Source: Paenibacillus sp. sptzw28 (GTDB lineage Bacteria; Bacillota; Bacilli; Paenibacillales; Paenibacillaceae). Taken from it: a stretch of DNA of 64,000 nucleotides. Below are positions 61,054 through 64,000 of this stretch, piece after piece. The DNA lies in assembly GCF_019550795.1 (NCBI RefSeq), contig NZ_CP080545.1, positions 1,817,501-1,881,500 of the forward strand, written 5' to 3'. A program made the position numbers and the translations under genes. Position 1 is the first letter of the stretch, and each line of letters opens with the position of its first letter. The notes beneath the pieces are model-generated. The model was given only the letters and a program-made list of their open reading frames with translations. It did no database searches and was not told the DNA's origin.

Positions 61054-62274
61054 ATGATAAAAGACGAGGAAATTCAAATTAATACCTCTGTCCGCCGCGT
61101 ATCGATGGCCGATTACTTATCGCCTCAAGTACGGGCGATCAAGCCTTCCGGCATTCGCCGGTTTTTCGATTTGGCCAGCGGCCGCAAAGACATTATTACG
61201 CTTGGCGTCGGAGAGCCCGACTTTGTGACGCCTTGGCATGTACGCGAAGCGTGCGTATATTCGCTCGAGATGGGTAAGACACAGTATACATCCAATTCGG
61301 GCACGCCTGAGCTGCGCGAGCAAATCGGCATTTACCTGAACAATCAATTTGACGTCACTTACGACCCGGCGAAGGAAATTCTTGTGACTGTAGGCGGAAG
61401 CGAGGCAATCGATCTCGCGCTTCGCGTGCTGATTACACCCGGGGATGAGATTCTTGTGCCGGAGCCTTGTTATATTTCATATTCTCCGATCACCTCGCTG
61501 AGCGGCGGAGTCCCAGTCGGTATCGAAACTTTTGCTAAGGACCAATTCAAGCTGACTGCTCAGGCGCTGAAGGCTGCGCTGACGCCGCGCTCGAAAGTGC
61601 TCGTTTTGAGCTATCCAAGCAATCCGACCGGCGCTATCATGACTTATGAGGATTGGCTGCCGATTGCCAAGATCGTTGAGGAGAATGACCTTATCGTCAT
61701 CTCCGATGAAATATATGCAGAGCTCACTTATGGCTCTAAGCATGTAAGTTTTGCTTCACTTCCGGGGATGAAGGACCGGACGGTTCTCGTAAGCGGCTTT
61801 TCCAAGGCGTTTGCGATGACGGGGTGGCGGATCGGCTATGCTTGCGGGCATCCGGAGATTATTGCGGCGATGCTCAAAATCCATCAATATACGGTCATGT
61901 GCGCTCCGATAATGGCGCAGGTAGCGGCGTTAGAAGCGCTTAAAAACGGCCTGGAAGAGAAGGACAGGATGATTGAATCCTACAACCAACGGCGCAGACT
62001 GGTGGTCCACGGTTTCCGCGAGATCGGCCTGGAATGCCATGAGCCGCAAGGGGCGTTCTATGCATTTCCTTCCATTAAATCGACCGGACTCAGCTCGGAT
62101 GAGTTCGCCACGGCACTGCTCAACGAGCGAAATGTAGCCGCCGTGCCCGGTGACGTATTCGGGCTTGGGGGAGAAGGATATTTGCGCTGTTCTTATGCCA
62201 CCTCTGTGAGCCAGTTAACCGAAGCTATCGAGAGGATCGGAGCTTTTGTCCTTAATTTAAGGAAAAACAGGTAG
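61054..62274 (+). CDS. alaT: Class I/II aminotransferase (AlaT-like)
   Basis: A 406-residue fold-type I PLP aminotransferase. PLP lysine Lys251 in SGFSKAFAMTGWRIGY, substrate-binding N-terminus (LGVGEPDF), LSYPSNPTGAIM and ISDEIYAELTYG. The B. subtilis counterpart in the same gene pair makes alanine from pyruvate; an aspartate-type activity (PatA) is the main alternative. Co-transcribed with the Lrp-type regulator. Confidence 0.9.
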   Translation: MIKDEEIQINTSVRRVSMADYLSPQVRAIKPSGIRRFFDLASGRKDIITLGVGEPDFVTPWHVREACVYSLEMGKTQYTSNSGTPELREQIGIYLNNQFDVTYDPAKEILVTVGGSEAIDLALRVLITPGDEILVPEPCYISYSPITSLSGGVPVGIETFAKDQFKLTAQALKAALTPRSKVLVLSYPSNPTGAIMTYEDWLPIAKIVEENDLIVISDEIYAELTYGSKHVSFASLPGMKDRTVLVSGFSKAFAMTGWRIGYACGHPEIIAAMLKIHQYTVMCAPIMAQVAALEALKNGLEEKDRMIESYNQRRRLVVHGFREIGLECHEPQGAFYAFPSIKSTGLSSDEFATALLNERNVAAVPGDVFGLGGEGYLRCSYATSVSQLTEAIERIGAFVLNLRKNR

Positions 62275-62390
62275 AAAAAAATATATTCAGAATTGTTATT
62301 GTTTGTTATAATTTAATAAAATCTTTATATTAAAAGGGTTGTCCAGGTGCAGATTTTATGATTCGCTGATTGATGACAGGAGGGATGGCA

Positions 62391-62633
62391 ATGGCTTATG
62401 CGGATTATGGTCTCACGTTTCATAATGACCCAGGTGCCATTTCAGCCAAGCAATTGTCCTCGTCAATGCGGATCTTAGAAGACGAAATCTACATGCTGCG
62501 TACGAAGATGGAGCAATCGTACATGGAAGAGGAGACCTTTAATTCCGACAAAGTCATTGATCTCAGCCGCAAGCTCGATCTGAAGATCAACGAATATATG
62601 AATTTCAAGCGAAGAAGGACAAAGCTGGTTTAA
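62391..62633 (+). CDS. Spo0E-like aspartyl-phosphate phosphatase
   Basis: An 80-residue protein whose C-terminal helical hairpin carries the Spo0E family signature VIDLSRKLDLKINEYM (S-x-x-L-D). Relatives dephosphorylate Spo0A~P and delay sporulation. The first ~20 residues (MAYADYGLTFHND) are not conserved in the family as I know it. AGGAGGG lies 6 bases before ATG 62391. Monocistronic, with a terminator. Confidence 0.85.
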   Translation: MAYADYGLTFHNDPGAISAKQLSSSMRILEDEIYMLRTKMEQSYMEEETFNSDKVIDLSRKLDLKINEYMNFKRRRTKLV

Positions 62634-62647
62634 CGCCTATTGCTGAC

Positions 62648-62680
62648 GAAGGAGTCCCTGCGGGGGCTTCTTTTCTTTTT
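62648..62680 (+). terminator. Terminator behind the Spo0E-like gene
   Basis: GAAG..TCCC pairs with GGGG..CTTC, followed by TTTTCTTTTT. Confidence 0.8.
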
Positions 62681-62735
62681 CGGTCTTTTCTTTTGTGCTA
62701 TATTTGACGTAGATATCAGATGTGGAGGGATTATT

Positions 62736-63287
62736 TTGTCTTGTTTGACCAGAGGAAGTAGAGCCGTTATCTCATTACTCGCACTGCTTTTATTATGCCT
62801 GGCTATCTCAGGCTGCGGCTCCAATGCGGACCTTACCGTATTCGTCATGCCCAGGGAGTATATCCCGGACGGGGTAACGGATAAGGTGGAACAGAAGCTT
62901 CAGGCCGCGTTCGGCGATGAGAAAACGATTCAAGTCAATGCTTCGCCGATGTATAATGAACAGAAGCTGATCGTTGAAATCGCAGCCGGAGGAAACGGGA
63001 TTCTTGTTCTTCCGAAGGAAAAGCTCGCAGGCATGCTTTCACAAGGCCCGGCTCTTCAGCTGGACAAGTGGTTTAAGGCATCGGATTATCCAACCGGCGT
63101 AATGGAAAGCGATCTCGGCGACTCGAAAAAACCGAATGTCGTAAAAGGATTGTTTGCAATCCCGCTTGAAAAGACTATTTTCAAGGATGCAGGCTATGGC
63201 GAAAAAGATATTTTTGTCATTATTCCAGCCAATGCGCCGGATGTGGACTTATCCGTCCAGGTGTTAAAGGAGCTTATAAAAAAATGA
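62736..63287 (+). CDS. Lipoprotein of unknown function
   Basis: A 183-residue lipoprotein. TTG start with TGGAGGG 6 bases upstream; a hydrophobic signal (VISLLALLLLCLAISGC) with lipobox ISGC, then a mature domain of about 150 residues with mixed alpha/beta character (LTVFVMPREYIPDG, ILVLPKEKLAGML, NVVKGLFAIPLEKT). Not recognised. Its stop overlaps the pduO start by four bases, so the two are coupled, which is odd for a lipoprotein and a cobalamin enzyme. Confidence 0.75.
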   Translation: MSCLTRGSRAVISLLALLLLCLAISGCGSNADLTVFVMPREYIPDGVTDKVEQKLQAAFGDEKTIQVNASPMYNEQKLIVEIAAGGNGILVLPKEKLAGMLSQGPALQLDKWFKASDYPTGVMESDLGDSKKPNVVKGLFAIPLEKTIFKDAGYGEKDIFVIIPANAPDVDLSVQVLKELIKK

Positions 63288-63859
63288 GATTATATACGCG
63301 AACGGGAGACGAAGGACAAACATCGGTAAAAGGCGGACGCGTCCGTAAAGACGATATACGCATCGAAGCCTACGGCACGATCGACGAATTGAACTCTTTC
63401 GTCGGACAAGCTGCAGCAGCTGCATCGGCAACAGGGGCGCTCGAGGAACTCAGCCAACAGCTGATGGAAATTCAGCAGGAGCTGTTCGATTGCGGTTCGG
63501 ATTTGGCTTTCGCCGATCCGGAAGGCCGTGATTTCAAGATGAAAGCTGAGCCGGTAGCTCGGCTCGAGAGCTGGATCGACGCACATATCGCAGCAGCGCC
63601 GGAGGTGACCCGCTTTATCCTGCCGGGCGGCAGCGAGGTTTCCGCGCTGCTGCACGTATGCCGGACCGTGTGCCGGAGAGCGGAGCGCCGCGTCGTGACG
63701 CTCTCGGGCGAACTGCCTGTCAACGTCGATGCGCAGAAATATATGAACAGGCTGTCGGATTATTTCTTTGCAGCCGCACGGGCAGCGAATGCCGCGCTGG
63801 GTGTGCCTGATACGGAGTATATCCGGAGCGCCGAAGTGTTCCGCAAACGAAAAAAATGA
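63284..63859 (+). CDS. pduO: PduO-type cob(I)alamin adenosyltransferase
   Basis: A 191-residue enzyme that transfers the adenosyl group of ATP to cob(I)alamin to make coenzyme B12. The ATP-binding N-terminus YTRTGDEGQTSVKGG is at residues 4-18; AYGTIDELNSFVG, then FILPGGSEVSALLHVCRTVCRRAERR and YMNRLSDYFFAAAR complete the family pattern. It overlaps both neighbours by four bases. Confidence 0.94.
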   Translation: MRLYTRTGDEGQTSVKGGRVRKDDIRIEAYGTIDELNSFVGQAAAAASATGALEELSQQLMEIQQELFDCGSDLAFADPEGRDFKMKAEPVARLESWIDAHIAAAPEVTRFILPGGSEVSALLHVCRTVCRRAERRVVTLSGELPVNVDAQKYMNRLSDYFFAAARAANAALGVPDTEYIRSAEVFRKRKK

Positions 63860-64000
63860 GCGATGCTGCATATTATAAACCACTGATACTCGAAGTGGCA
63901 GCGGAGGATGACGGCAAGACGGTGCGAACAGTGCTGGAACGGCGGCTTGGCGTATCCCGCAAGCTGCTGTCGCGGCTGAAGCTGACCGAGCATGGGATCA
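63856..64000 (+). CDS. RluA-type pseudouridine synthase, N-terminal fragment (runs off window)
   Basis: 48 codons are visible. KTVRTVLERRLGVSRKLLSRLKLTEHGI fits the S4-like RNA-binding start of RluA/YjbO-type pseudouridine synthases, which modify rRNA or tRNA. The ATG overlaps the pduO stop (ATGA). The catalytic domain lies beyond the window end. Confidence 0.75.
   Translation, partial: MSDAAYYKPLILEVAAEDDGKTVRTVLERRLGVSRKLLSRLKLTEHGI

Overview
The window looks like chromosome of a spore-forming Gram-positive bacterium of the Paenibacillus type. This rests on moderate-to-high GC, strong AGGAGG-type ribosome binding sites with frequent TTG/GTG starts, a T-box ahead of pheST, mutS2 and zapA next to pheST, a Spo0E-type phosphatase, and a block of spore-coat genes. 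I see no rRNA, tRNA, insertion sequence, prophage or CRISPR array.

Layout. 0.1-5 kb: a TetR regulator, a YdaT-like small protein, fumarase, a VanZ-RDD membrane protein and a DRE-TIM aldolase-like enzyme. 5-10.6 kb: lactate utilisation (GntR regulator, EamA transporter, lutABC, one unknown gene). 10.7-17.5 kb: an MMPL exporter divergent from a TetR regulator, a divergent PRPP-synthetase-like gene, and a von Willebrand factor A lipoprotein. 17.8-23.1 kb: pxpBCA (5-oxoprolinase), a GGDEF-EAL protein and a gamma-glutamylcyclotransferase-fold protein. 23.2-28.9 kb, minus strand: a decayed multicopper oxidase, a RibD/DHFR-fold reductase, and nrdAB with tandem NrdR boxes over its promoter. 29.3-33.5 kb: ycnJ, a two-component system and ycnI (copper handling). 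33.6-39.9 kb: a T-box(Phe) leader, pheST, and a ZapA protein with an enormous coiled-coil extension. 40-48 kb: an SDR enzyme, a stand-alone CuA lipoprotein, a YvlD-type protein, the mutS2 operon, an MFS transporter and cysteine synthase.

The most interesting part is 48.1-60.4 kb. A CotH-type spore-coat kinase lies behind a proline-free Gly-[Ser/Thr]-[charged] repeat protein. Divergent from these is a CotB-like coat protein that carries the same repeat plus three poly-asparagine tracts, followed by a small membrane protein, an ArsB/NhaD-type permease and a second CotB/DUF2642-like protein. Next comes a tight six-gene operon: a KamA-family radical SAM aminomutase, a YheC/YheD ATP-grasp protein with a 12-residue Ser/Arg repeat tail, PEP mutase, phosphonopyruvate decarboxylase, 2-aminoethylphosphonate transaminase, and a second YheC/YheD ATP-grasp protein. 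The sequence supports a complete route from PEP to 2-aminoethylphosphonate (AEP), embedded among coat genes and flanked by amide-bond-forming folds. I infer a spore-coat (or spore-associated) phosphonate modification system that I do not recognise as described.

60.5-64 kb: alaR-alaT, a Spo0E-type phosphatase, a lipoprotein, PduO adenosyltransferase and the start of an RluA-type pseudouridine synthase running off the edge.
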